A stretch of 64,000 nt of DNA from Nymphaea colorata (taxonomy: Eukaryota > Streptophyta > Magnoliopsida > Nymphaeales > Nymphaeaceae), in the NCBI RefSeq assembly GCF_008831285.2, contig NC_045149.1, forward strand, positions 124,001 through 188,000, given 5' to 3'. Both the position numbers and the translations under genes were made by a program. Numbering within the stretch: the stretch's first letter is position 1; every line of letters starts with the position of its first letter. Of the stretch, positions 44,527 through 55,000 are shown piece after piece. The notes under the pieces are model-generated. The model did not search any database, was not told the DNA's origin, and worked only from the letters and a program-made list of their open reading frames with translations.

Positions 44527-44612
44527 ACAAGGTTTGCTTTTGATGCTTAAAGGCATCACTTTCATTGTGTTTCAATTTATATATTAGTGACTTCTTTTTG
44601 TGCGGAAAATTT
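44527..44612. repeat. direct repeat flanking copia element, left copy
   Basis: GCTTTTGATGCTTAAAGGCA and following sequence to GTGACTTCTTTT match 48610-48690 at roughly 83% by eye. Much longer than a 5-bp copia target duplication. Confidence 0.8.
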
Positions 44613-44616
44613 TTGT

Positions 44617-44837
44617 CCAATTAGGGTCTGGACCTGATCCAGTATGTCCTGGTTTAGGCATACTTATACCATTGTATACTCTAATCTTGAGTATGAATGA
44701 AGTTTCAAAGAGAGAGAGAGTCTGGCGGCTAGTGGGCACCAGACCTCCTCACCCGTGGTTTTTTTCCCTCTAGTTGAGGGTTTTCCACGTTACATCTGTG
44801 TTCGATCTTTCATTCTTGCGCGTCTATTATTTCTACA
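44617..44837 (+). repeat. 5' LTR of right copia element, 5' end altered
   Basis: Matches 48390-48606 from GGGTCTGGACC to TTATTTCTACA. The first about 22 bases of the 3' LTR (TGACGGATCTTGATGTATGG) are not recognisable here, so the left boundary is uncertain. Confidence 0.85.
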
Positions 44838-44849
44838 TGGTATCAGAGT
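44838..44849 (+). other. copia primer-binding site
   Basis: TGGTATCAGAGT directly follows the LTR end ...TTTCTACA; complementary to the 3' end of initiator tRNA-Met. Confidence 0.9.
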
Positions 44850-45770
44850 CGTGAAGTTTTGGCGTAACTGGTTCGTTTTTTTGCTTCTGTTGTGTTCGAG
44901 TGGGAGGAGGACTCGTGTCATTACTGTTCTTTGCCCATTGCCTGACGGTTCTTACCACGTGTTCGGCCGGCCAACACTGTTCATCGCACAACTTAGATCA
45001 TCGCCCGACACCGTTGGAGTCCCGGCGTCTCTTCCAGCGACATACTCAACGCCGTTGGAGTTCCGGCGACGTACTAGACACCGTCTGGAGTTCCGGTGTC
45101 TCTCTGTTCAGGCGGCTCTCTGTTTCTGCCCTGCTTGTTGCTGTGCAGTTCCAGCCAACACCTCCGCTGCTTAGAATCTTCATTGCCTGACGACGCCTGT
45201 GGTTCCTGCTTCCGTTTGGCGTGTCTTCATTCTGCTCCAGCGCCATTGTCGTTTTTTTCTTTCCAGCGCGACTGATCTTCTCCAACGTCGTCCAAGTTGC
45301 TGCTCACTGAGACGACGTGGCGACGCCTGGTCCATTGCTCGATTCTGTTTGTTCGGGATCCACTATACCCAGCATCGCCCTTCTATCCAGAGTTGTCAGT
45401 GTTGACTGGTCGACCGACTCCCTGCATCCCTCTGCCTTCTTGCAGTCGCCTGAGGGGTCTCCATCGTCTGTCTCCTTCAGTGTTGCCCGACGCCGAGCTC
45501 TTTGTTGCTCGCCCGACGCCGGCTGTCAGCCTTCTACCTCGTTGCCCTCAGCCTGCTTGCACGTCCCCCTTATCGTCACCCGACGCCTTCTGCTCTATCG
45601 TCTCTACTGGGGTGCTCCGAGAGTCACTGTAGACGCCCTGTTGTCGCTGCTTCTTGCTGCCAGACGACTTGTTACTGTCTGTCCAGCGTTGTTGTGCCAG
45701 TCAGCGCTGCCAGTGTATCTGCCTGCTTCGCCAGGGCTGCCCTTTGTCACTGCAAGAGAAATTTGGGTGT
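44850..45770 (+). other. pyrimidine-rich copia leader in place of gag
   Basis: C/T-rich sequence with local repeats such as CACCGTTGGAGTCCCGGCG, CGCCGTTGGAGTTCCGGCG and CACCGTCTGGAGTTCCGG (45009-45099). No gag capsid or zinc knuckle appears in any frame, and the several open frames are unrelated to gag. The protease starts within 30 bases of its end, so gag seems to have been deleted, leaving only an untranslated leader. Confidence 0.6.
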
Positions 45771-45782
45771 TCTATCGACGTG

Positions 45783-46751
45783 ATGGCGGATTCCTGTATG
45801 GGAGAGTGGATCATCGACAGTGGTGCTACTCACCACATGACCGGCGATCCTAAAGTCTTTCATGGGTATAAGCTTTCGTAAGGAAAGGAACGTGTTTCTC
45901 TTGTTGATGGTTCCTCTATCTCTATGGCTGGGAAAGGGAGTCTCCCACTTTTGAACAAGTTCTTTGTCCACAATGCTCTACATGTTCCCCATCTTCCCTT
46001 GAACCTCTTGTCGGTTAGCAAGATCACGAAAGAGTTGAATTGCAAACTTATCTTTTCTGTTGATCGCTGTGTTATGCAAGACTTGGTGATAGGGAAGAGG
46101 ATTGTGATTGGTCTGACTTCTGACGGGCTCTATCGTTTACCTATGCGTGCTGCTCAGGCTCTCATGACGGCAGTCAGTCAAGCAACGAAGAACAGAGAGG
46201 ACTCCCTTCAATTGATTCTACGTTGGCATGAGCGCCTTGGACACCTGCCTTTTGGACTTCTTAGACAGTTGTTTCCTGATTTATGTTCCAGGTTAGATAT
46301 GACTATGGTGTCCTGTGATGTCTGTCACCTGGCCAAACATGTTAGGGCTTCATACCCTTTGTCTAGCCATCGTTCTAATGAGGTATTTGCCCTGATTCAT
46401 TCTGATGTGTGGGGGCCTTCAGGGATTCCTTCCTATCATGGTTTTCAGTATTTTATCACTTTTATAGATGATTGTTCTCGTAACACTATTGTCTACTTGT
46501 TAAAAGACCGTAGTGAAGTTCCTACTGTCATAGAGACTTTCATTGCTTATGTGGAAACTCAATATGGAGCATCTGTTAAGACCTTTCGATCTGACAATGC
46601 TCGTGAGTACATGTGTCAGTCTGTTGATAGCTTCTTTCGAAAAAATGGAATTGTTCATGAGACTTCATGTAGTTATACTCCTCCTCAAAATGGAGTTGCT
46701 GAACGAAAGAATCGTCAGTTATTGAATATGACTCGAGCTTTTCTTTTTTAA
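45783..46751 (+). pseudogene. copia protease and integrase
   Basis: Protease: GEWIIDSGATHHMTGD (45805-45852), then a stop after YKLS near 45880 in the same frame. Integrase follows: LRWHERLGHLPFGLL and CDVCHLAKH form the HHCC site, and HSDVWGPS, FRSDNAREY and PPQNGVAERKNR hold the catalytic D, D and E. The frame ends at 46751 after TRAFLF. Beyond this, to 47070, the integrase C-terminus continues in shifted frames (HVPKRYWGDAVLTSAYLINC) and most of the RT N-terminus is missing. Confidence 0.88.
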
Positions 46752-47070
46752 CGTCATGTTCCAAAAAGATATTGGGGGGATGCTGTGTTGACCAGTGCGT
46801 ATCTTATAAACTGTTTGCCTAGTTGTGTTTTGAATGGGCAGATGCCTTACTCTATGTTACCGGGAAGTCGTGAACCTTTCTCTCTTCCACCAAGAGTCTT
46901 TTGATTGTGTTTGCTTTATTCACTATCATAGTCCTCACATTAAAAAGTTTGATCCAAGGTCTATTAATGGTGTATTTCTAGGTTAATCTCCCACTCAAAA
47001 AGGGTATAAGTGTCGGGACCCTTCCACTGGTCGTGCCTATGTTACCAAAGATGTCACTTTCCTTGATTAT

Positions 47071-48216
47071 TTGGAGACCTTTGCTCCTGTTGCGAAGATG
47101 AAGACTGTCAGAGTCATTATCTTCTTTGCGATGAAGGAGTGGAAGATGTACCAACTTGATGTCAAGAACGCATTTCTCAATGGGGACCTTGAAGAGGAAG
47201 TATATATGTGTATGCCTCCAGAGGAACCTGGAAAATGTTGCAAGCTAAGGAAAGCTTTATATGGGCTCAAGCAATCTCCTCGAGCATGGTTTGAACGACT
47301 TAGACTTGTCATGAGACAATGTGGATACCATCAATGGAATGGAGATCATACACTCTTTGTGAAGAGAAATGAGCAAAAGGTTACTATTATGTTGGTGTAT
47401 GTTAATTATATGATTGTCACAAGTGATGATGAAGATGAAATAATTAAGTTAAAGAAACTGTTGGCGATCAAGTTTGATCTCAAGGACCTTGGTAAGTTGA
47501 AATATTTCCTTGGCATTGAAATTGCTAGGTCTGGGACTAGCCTCGTGCTAAATCAACGGAAGTACACTCTAGATTTGTTAAAGGAGATCGAGAAATTGGG
47601 GTGTAGACCAGCTTCTACTCCTCTAGATGTTGGCCATAAGCTAAGTTTTAGAGATGGGGAGCCTCTTTGTGAAGAGGCCAAAAGAAGATATCAATGTCTT
47701 GTAGGGAAGTTGATTTATCTTACTCTCACTAAACCTGATATTACTTTTGTTGTGAATGTGATGAGTCAGTTCATGCATGCTCCCACGGATGCCCACTTGA
47801 AGGCTGTTGACAGGATCTTGTGCTACTTGAAGAGAAATCCTGGCAAAGGTCTCTTGTATGTCAAGCAAGACACTCTTGGGATTGAAGGTTATTCAGATGT
47901 AGATTGGGCAGGTTGTATTGACACTAGGAGGTCCACATCTGGCTATTGTATTTATTTGGGAGGAAATCTCATAGTGTGGAGAAGTAAAAGACAAGATGTT
48001 TGTTCTCGTTCTACTGCTGAAGCAGAATACAGAGCAGTGGCTATGGGAATTTCAGAGCTTTTGTGGCTAAAAGTATTGTTGACTGATATTGGTATAAAGG
48101 TTGAAAAACCAATGAAGATGTATTGCGATAACAAGTCGGCAATCAACTTGGCCAACAACCCTGTGCTTCATGACAGAACAAAGCATGTTGAGATTGACCG
48201 GCATTTCATTCGATAG
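47071..48216 (+). pseudogene. copia reverse transcriptase-RNase H with mutated YVDD box
   Basis: The open frame starts at ETFAPVAKM and carries QLDVKNAFLNGDLEEEVYM, LYGLKQSPRAWFERL, DLGKLKYFLGIEI and the RNase H motifs YSDVDWAGCIDTRRSTSG, STAEAEYRA and YCDNKSAINLANNP. The catalytic YVDD is YVNY (47398-47409), so both metal-binding Asp residues are gone while the surrounding frame stays open. A stop after DRHFIR (48216) interrupts the last 45 codons, which continue in frame to 48369 (ending NVQLEGEY). Reverse transcription by this copy should be impossible. Confidence 0.93.
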
Positions 48217-48357
48217 AGAATTGATGCTAAAGAACTTGTACTTCCTTACATGAGATCTGAAGACCAAACAGTTGATGTTCTGACGAAAACTCTATCTTCA
48301 ACTTCATTCGAGAGAAATGTATCCAAGTTGGGCATGTTTGATATGAATGTCCAACTT

Positions 48358-48366
48358 GAGGGGGAG
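48358..48366 (+). other. copia polypurine tract
   Basis: GAGGGGGAG a few bases before the 3' LTR start at 48370. Confidence 0.85.
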
Positions 48367-48369
48367 TAT

Positions 48370-48606
48370 TGACGGATCTTGATGTATGGGTCTGGGTCTG
48401 GACCCGATCCAGTATGTCCTGGTTTGGGCATACTTATACCATTGTATACCCTAATCTTGAGTATGAATGAAGTTTCAAAGAGAGAGAAAGTCTGGCGGCT
48501 AGTGGGCACCAGGCCTCCTCACCCGTGGTTTTTTCCCTCTAGTTGAGGGTTTTTCACGTTTCATCTGTGTTCAATCTTCCGTTTTTGCGCGTCTATTATT
48601 TCTACA
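48370..48606 (+). repeat. 3' LTR of right copia element (237 bp)
   Basis: Starts TGACGGATCTTG after the polypurine tract and ends TTATTTCTACA, with TG...CA termini. Contains a promoter-like segment CATTGTATACCCTAATC and GAGAGAGAAAG. Confidence 0.9.
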
Positions 48607-48607
48607 G

Positions 48608-48690
48608 GGTGTAAGGTTTTCTTTTGATGCTTAAAAACATCACATTCACTGTGCTTCAACTTGTACATCAGTGACTTTTTACGCAGCACA
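48608..48690. repeat. direct repeat flanking copia element, right copy
   Basis: GTGTAAGGTTTTCTTTTGATGCTTAAAAACATC... to GTGACTTTTTA matches the left copy at 44527-44612. It begins immediately after the LTR. Confidence 0.8.
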
Positions 48691-48814
48691 TGAAGTTGAT
48701 GCCCTAGACAACTAGAAAGGAAGACTTACCAGCCAGTAGAGAAGAAAGTTAGCAAGACAGTTTTTAATTGTTTCAAATCAAGTCGACAATATTAATTAAC
48801 GAACTTGGTGATCA

Positions 48815-49051
48815 TTGCCAAAAGGTGCAAGGCTTCAAGATTTTCAATTAATTGCCCTTCATAACACCATATATAAAGTTATACCCAAGATGATGGTAGT
48901 GAGGATACAAAGAGTTCTCTCTCGGATCGTATGTGGTGAGCAAAGAGCAGTTGTTATAAATTGGGTGCTTCATGATCAGATAGCTTTTCCAATGATCCTA
49001 GACCTCTTGCGAAGGAGAAGGTGGTTGGTTATGAAGTGTGTTCTTGTTTGA
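48815..49051 (+). pseudogene. LINE reverse transcriptase fragment
   Basis: The frame contains DFQLIALHNTIYKVIPKMM followed by VVRIQRVLSRIVCGEQRAVV, matching the LINE RT pattern DFRPISLCNVIYKIISK...EEQSAFV. The highly conserved Pro of RPISL is Leu here and the segment is short. It is a non-LTR retrotransposon relic. Confidence 0.75.
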
Positions 49052-49074
49052 TCTTGATCATGAAAATGTTTTCC

Positions 49075-49143
49075 CACCATGATATGCGTCTTGCCTCCCC
49101 AAGATAAGCTCATTTCCCTCACCATGATATGCGTCTTGCCTCC
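49075..49143. repeat. 24-bp direct repeat, two copies 45 bp apart
   Basis: CACCATGATATGCGTCTTGC plus four bases occurs at 49075-49098 and 49120-49143. Confidence 0.9.
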
Positions 49144-49228
49144 TTTGCAAATGATTTTTAGAAAAACCACTGTGAGATCAGCAATTTGCGGATCTTGTAC
49201 TTGGAGCATTCCTTTCTATGTAGGCACA

Positions 49229-49425
49229 CTAGGGCGAATCATAGAATTTTAGAATCAAAATGCCCATTTTTTAAGAAATTAGAATTATGAGACAAATGAA
49301 GTATTTTGTTTTTAGAATTAGGAAACTGAAACCTAAAATTTTGATTACACTGCAATTTGAGGAGGAATTATGATTCTAGAATTTTCTTTTTCAAATCAAA
49401 ATTCCAAAATCAAATGCCCCCCTAG
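49229..49425. mobile_element. MITE-like element with CTAGGG ends
   Basis: Ends CTAGGGCGAATC and GCCCCCCTAG are an imperfect inverted pair, and the inner sequence (GAATTTTAGAATC / GATTTTGGAATTTTGATTTG, right end inverted) extends it. About 197 bp, AT-rich, non-coding. Target duplication not clear. Confidence 0.55.
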
Positions 49426-49559
49426 GTGGAACATTGTGGAGACCTAAATTTAACACAATCTGGCCGCTACGCCTGCACTTTGCATGCGGATATTGAAGCT
49501 TCCTTCCTTGATAATCCTCAAACTCGAAAGGAAGATGGCTAAATTTTCATGGGCGGACC

Positions 49560-49800
49560 AGTGCGAAGCGAGAAGAATGCATTTGGCTGCTTGGGAGCAA
49601 TCCTATGCAAGCCAACAATGGAAGGAGGGGTGGGTCTTAAAAGACTAATAGATCATAATGGCGTGTTCCTAGCATCTCTAATATGCAAGGTGGTTAACAT
49701 GAACTAACTCAAAGCACTAGGTGGAGTGGAGCAAGGGAGAGTCGAGTCAATGTTAGGAGAGTCAGTTTGGAAGTAGGCCCTGCCTGATCAATGATAGGCA
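49560..49800 (+). pseudogene. LINE 3' fragment
   Basis: One frame reads CKPTMEGGVGLKRLIDHNG and FLASLICKVV, matching the conserved LINE segment C-P-K-GGLGL near the end of ORF2. Frame shifts on both sides. Probably the same element as 48815-49051 with a MITE between. Confidence 0.65.
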
Positions 49801-50188
49801 TGTTGTTCATTAGAGAATGAAAGATCTTCAAAATACGACATCAATTAGTGATGAGGACATGCTAATATGGGTGGGGAGAGGGGGCTGGAATTTTGACTAG
49901 TAAAGAAATATGGGATGCAGTAAGAAATGGGGGAATGTGTGAAACTTGGAAAATGTGTCCTTGGAACTAGTATGCAGCCTAAAAGGTATGCTGGTTTTTA
50001 TAAACCGCTAGTAGCGGAGCTACAATGTGGCTGGTGTGGGATAGTGTCTATACCACAGCATGTGGTGCCCATGGCAGTCCCAGACCGGTGACTCAAAGTG
50101 CCCCTCAGCCAAAAAAGTTTGAACAAATGTGAGTTCCATGGCTAGATATAAAGAAGAAGATGGAATTATAGAACAGAGACATATGTTG

Positions 50189-50385
50189 GGTCAACCCAGT
50201 GGCGGAGTCAGAATTTTGGACTGAGGGGCACTAATTAAAAACCTTCAAATCTTAAGGTGCACCACTATACATAAATAGATAATTTTTTTAGAGTACCAAT
50301 ATAAAATCAAGACTTTTTATGAGGCTTGTGTGGACAACTGTAGTTGTGCACACCTGCCTATATGTGGCTCCGCCACTTGGTCAAC
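50189..50385. mobile_element. MITE (50196-50378) with GGTCAAC target duplication
   Basis: CCAGTGGCGGAG at the left and CTCCGCCACTT at the right are inverted repeats around 183 bp, flanked by the 7-bp direct repeat GGTCAAC (50189-50195 and 50379-50385). The inner sequence is AT-rich and non-coding. The ends resemble the common plant AGTGGCGGAGCCA termini. Confidence 0.75.
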
Positions 50386-52046
50386 TGATGTTTTCAAATT
50401 ATAATATGGAAAATATGGTGATGGAGAAATCAAATCGCCCATGATGCAGCCTCTTTGAATGTCCAAGGGACAGAGATCTAGACAGCCTGCTTGGAGGTGT
50501 TTAGTGGGCTCAAATGGAAAAGAGCAGGACAAGAACCTGTTGCATAGTTGGAGAAGGGAAGAAGTTGTTTGCAGCAGCATCCCCTTTGCAGCTGAAGCTC
50601 AGTTGCATGTTCAAATCACTACGTCACGCCACCAGCAAAGCACTTTCTGTTTTGTGGAGAAGCAATCAAGATACCAACTTCAGAGTTGAAAGCAAGAAGG
50701 TGAAAAGAAGGGTTAGATGGTGCTGAAATGTATTTTCTGGCTCAATAGTTCAACTACTTACATGAATGATGCACATGATGGCAGGAAGCTTACTATCTAA
50801 GACAAACATTTCTCACTTGACCATGAGAGTTGAGCATCTACCAGTGTTTTTCCTCACTTATTTCGTGCTATAATCTATTTCATTTTTAGTTATTAGGCTT
50901 CTCCTTCTTCGAGCTAAATTTAACCTAATATATCTTAAATTCATGTATGATATACGTTTCAAAAATATATATATATATATATTTCTTTTGCCAAAAGATG
51001 AACTGCATTTACATTGTTCTTTTTCATCGTATCGCATATGTATAATGGGGTTTAATCATTATATGCTTGCCTTTTTTGCTATCAGCTCCACTTTTTATCA
51101 GAATTATTATTGCTTCACTTTCATAATATATTTGAGCTGGTCTGTTGCTTGTTTCCAACTTCAAATGTTTAATGAAGCGACTCATCCAGTTCACAGCACT
51201 CGTTATGGTATTACAAACAGTATCTTTAGCTTAGTGTTGTATGCCGGGCTATGCATCTCAGTTGTGCTTGGAGAATCTCTATTGCCCCTTGTTAAGGATG
51301 GATTTGGATGAAAACCAAAATATAAAGGGACTGTTAGCAAACCAAAAAAAATTGAAGACTAGTTCACATTGCTACAAGGAACATGTTGGACATAAAATGA
51401 ACAAGAGGCTGAATTTATAAAGTAATGAAGAAACTGTTCCAATTAAAGGACTAGTTTGCCTTTGTCTCAGGGAGACATCTCAAAAGTTTTCTTTGTTGAC
51501 CTTCTGGTGAGTGGAAACTGCTGAAAGAGGGGTCGAAACCCTCATCCTTTTCTGAGAGCAAGCCGCTCTGGGGGTTTAGAGCTGCTTAGGAACTTGAGAG
51601 GACCTGTGGTACATCTGTAAATTAATCTTTCCCTACCATTTCCTTTGAGCAATTTTAAAGATGGCTGAATGAAGCATGACCACCTTGTCTTCTTCCATAA
51701 TAGCTGGGTTCAAAAAATGAAGCCCCTTCTGAAGGAACAAGGACCAGGCCTCAATTCCCTCCTCCATTGAGGGTCGGGATTACAGTTCCTAGCGTTCCCA
51801 TCTCAAAAAAGAAAAACAAAGAAGCTGCAATTATACATCATGATTTCCGTTCCTGGTTTCCCAGAAAAGCATTGAAGCCTTTGGTTGATGAGGCAGTCAT
51901 CCTTCTGTCTTGAATCGGCATGTTCTGTTTCTTTGTTCTCTTTAGCATAATAGCATTAGACCACATGCCTGATGCTTTTTGCAATTTACTGCTTAACCTA
52001 TTTCATCAGAATATAGAAACTTACCAACCACTGGTAGACTTATCTG
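50386..52046. other. no recognised gene; one hydrophobic frame
   Basis: A plus-strand frame ending at 51311 codes SIFSLVLYAGLCISVVLGES and LLPLV after a polar stretch; it could be an exon of a membrane protein, but I recognise no family. An (AT)n run lies at about 50966-50983. The remainder (51312-52046) has no conserved coding segment and may include the mTERF gene 3' UTR near its right end. Confidence 0.45.
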
Positions 52047-55000
52047 TCAAAGAAATGCCACCGCCACTATACCGGTCAGTTTTGCAAATGGTTCCAACAA
52101 CATGAGATAATTTGCTTTGTTATTTGTACCATCGTCCCCAGCCAACCCTGATTCAAAGTTTCTGTGCGTTTCCAATGCAGTTTCAACTCTGCGATCGAAT
52201 TCCTCATCTGTACTAGCAAGCATGTAGCGCAACTTGAAAGTTATACGATTTGCCACCATAATCTTGTGCCTGGGAATTATACGACCCTCGAGTGAATAGC
52301 TAAAGAACCTGGATGACAGAACATAATGTTGATGGGCCATAGTAAGTTCTCAGTGAAACTCAGTGATCCAGGAAAAGGAGAACGGGCATGTGCATGATAC
52401 ATGTTTGTGATTAGATGCACATGCATGTAAGTACATTATTATTATATACCTTGGGAACTCGATGGGATCGTGCAGTGGCCGCACCATTGTTTGCCGTAAG
52501 TAGCGATATTTCGGACGAAGCACATCCAAATTATATTTAGCAGCATGGGGAAATCAATGATCATCTCTCCCAACAATCTAAGCGGAATACCTAAAGACAG
52601 AAAATATTTCATGTTTACTTCCAGTTTATTAGCTACACTGCAGCCAACAAGTTGCGGCTCCACAGCAATCACTTTTCTAATCTCCTGCCTACTCACACCA
52701 GCTTTGGTAATCAAGAAGACAACCTGTGGACAATGTAGACCAGGTAAAACTAAATGATTGAATAAGAGAATAAAAGCATAAAGGTGTCTCTTCAGGAGAC
52801 AATTTAGGGAATATCCTCCCGAACTCATGCATCAGCCCTATATTTGCAACCATACTCTACTTGTCAACCAATCAGAATAACATCCAATAGTAAGACAACA
52901 AACTCTGAATGATTACCTAGCACAACTGGCACCTAGTACAACTGGCACAATTGCGGCCTTAGATTCTATATTTCAATGGTGACAATTTAGGGAATATCAA
53001 GAAAAATGCAATATCAAAATTGAGAGACTAATGCAATGTATACACAGACAAAGTTGGATGATAAGGAGCTTACTGCTGGCCGAATTTTCTTGTAAAGGCT
53101 ATATGTTAGCAACGCTGGGAATCTGACTATAACACCACCTATAGCATCTTCTTCAACACCTATGTCCCGCAAAAATCGTACCTTCAAATTGAACATGTAT
53201 CACTTATTAGTAAGCTTAAAGTATCTTTTGTATTATGTATACTGTTCTAAAAAAATCATTTAAGTTGCAGATGCGTTGACAAGATCAAAGGAAACATGAA
53301 AAGAACATGGCAAAACTATAGCAAACAAAGAAGAAGAGGAATATGGACAATTTCCCTTCTCCTCACCTACAAAATTTTCTGAAGCCATGAATCCCTAACA
53401 AAAGACCATATAAAAGTTAAGTTGTTATATGGCATTTCAATACATTGTTTATCTGAACAGGGTAAAAGATCTCTAATAAACCAAATAAAACATAAGCAAT
53501 ATACAAAATTCAAACTTTAAAGACTAAACACAAGAAAAATTAAATCTTGCACCTTTGGCGCTATTGTTGACTCCAGATCAATACAAAAGATCATTGGTTT
53601 CATCATAAGAATTCTTTTCATGCCATCACGTTTGATCCCCAAGTAATAGAAGTACTTAACAAGTGGCTTCCACGTTTCTTCAATGCTACATCCCATCAGT
53701 TGTGGTTTGAATGCCAATAATCTTCCAAGTTCTTCAGTTTCCAGCCCAAATTCCTTCACGTACCCAACCTGAGATTAAAGATCATTTCAGTGTTGAATCA
53801 GAATACATAGTAGAGTGATGCGTATGAAGTAGGCAACATAATCATTTCAGAACCATCCCGGTAAGTAGAATAAAGCATCTAGAAATAAGAGTTGCAGTTG
53901 GAACTTAGATAGAGAGAAAGAAAAACAGGACATAATCAAATAACTGTTACAAGATAGCAACGGTTATATTCTAAAACAACAACAGTGAAACCAGAGATAT
54001 CCTTATCCATGGTATACACTAGTGAACACAGTTCCACTAAGACCACCATCCCAGGCTTCTCGCTCATGTCCAGTAGAAGAAATACTTGCATTTATGTAAA
54101 CAGTTGCAACGAAAAGAAAACTTTGAAACAGGAAATTATCTAAAGGTAACAATGATCGGGCCATCTGAAGTACAACAGCATTGAAATTATTAACCAGCTA
54201 GCTAAAACTCATCAAAAACGTAATAGACATTCTATCCATTCTATGAGATGATGGCTTTTGAAACAGAAAGTAGTTTTATTAAATCTCCAAGTGGACCAAA
54301 ACTAGGATCATCACTTTCCAGTCCCACCTTGTGAACTACGAAATTTCTGGCATAAAAGCCTAGAATTCTCACATCTCATTTGGTTCATATGAACACACAA
54401 TACAAAGAGGATGAAGGTGTCCCTGCCATGCAATTTTTATGAATCAGATCCATGAAACTTTCCTGAATTATGCAATCTCCTTATGTCCCATGGGAACATT
54501 TACCTTTTCATTCATGTCTTCCAAACTGAAGAAGCCAAGTGCCTTAGGATAATCAAAGACCATGGTGCCAAAGTCCTTCTGATCCATTCCAAGCTCTAGA
54601 TAGAAGTTAACTCGGGCTTTAAGCTCGTCCATGTTCAACATCAGAATCTGCGGGCATCGGCCGATAACAAATCCCATCCAATCCCTCTTAACCCCATTCG
54701 CTTCCAGATAATCTATATTATCATTCAACTCATGCAGGCTACTTAAAGCAGAAGCGCTCTTGTGAGTACCACGCCGATGTTCCTTCCCTTAACATGAACA
54801 CATGTTAACCACCGAACCCTCCGTCTCAAACCCTCCAGATCTCCACCAGACAAACATATCAGCTTCCCGATCTGCGGGTACGTCAACGAATTATGTTTTA
54901 GCCACCTGCATTATGTTGGCCACCAAGAGATCAGTTGAAGCAGTCCATTTTGTTTCAATGAGGTGTCCATGAGGAAGAGCTTGGTCGACCTCCTACCACA

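Larger units (their letters stand above)
44617..48606 (+). mobile_element. Ty1/copia LTR retrotransposon with both LTRs, non-autonomous
   Basis: Structure: 5' LTR (to 44837), tRNA-Met primer site (44838), long pyrimidine-rich leader, protease, integrase, RT-RNase H, polypurine tract, 3' LTR (48370-48606). The LTRs are about 95% identical by eye, so the insertion is moderately young. Gag is missing, protease and integrase are separated by a stop, a gap lies between integrase and RT, and the RT active site is mutated. Movement would need proteins from a relative. Confidence 0.93.

Noticed and set aside
45000-45780. Several Ser/Ala/Leu-rich frames in the copia leader taken as possible gag
   Set aside because: No capsid or zinc-knuckle motif and all frames are short and overlapping.
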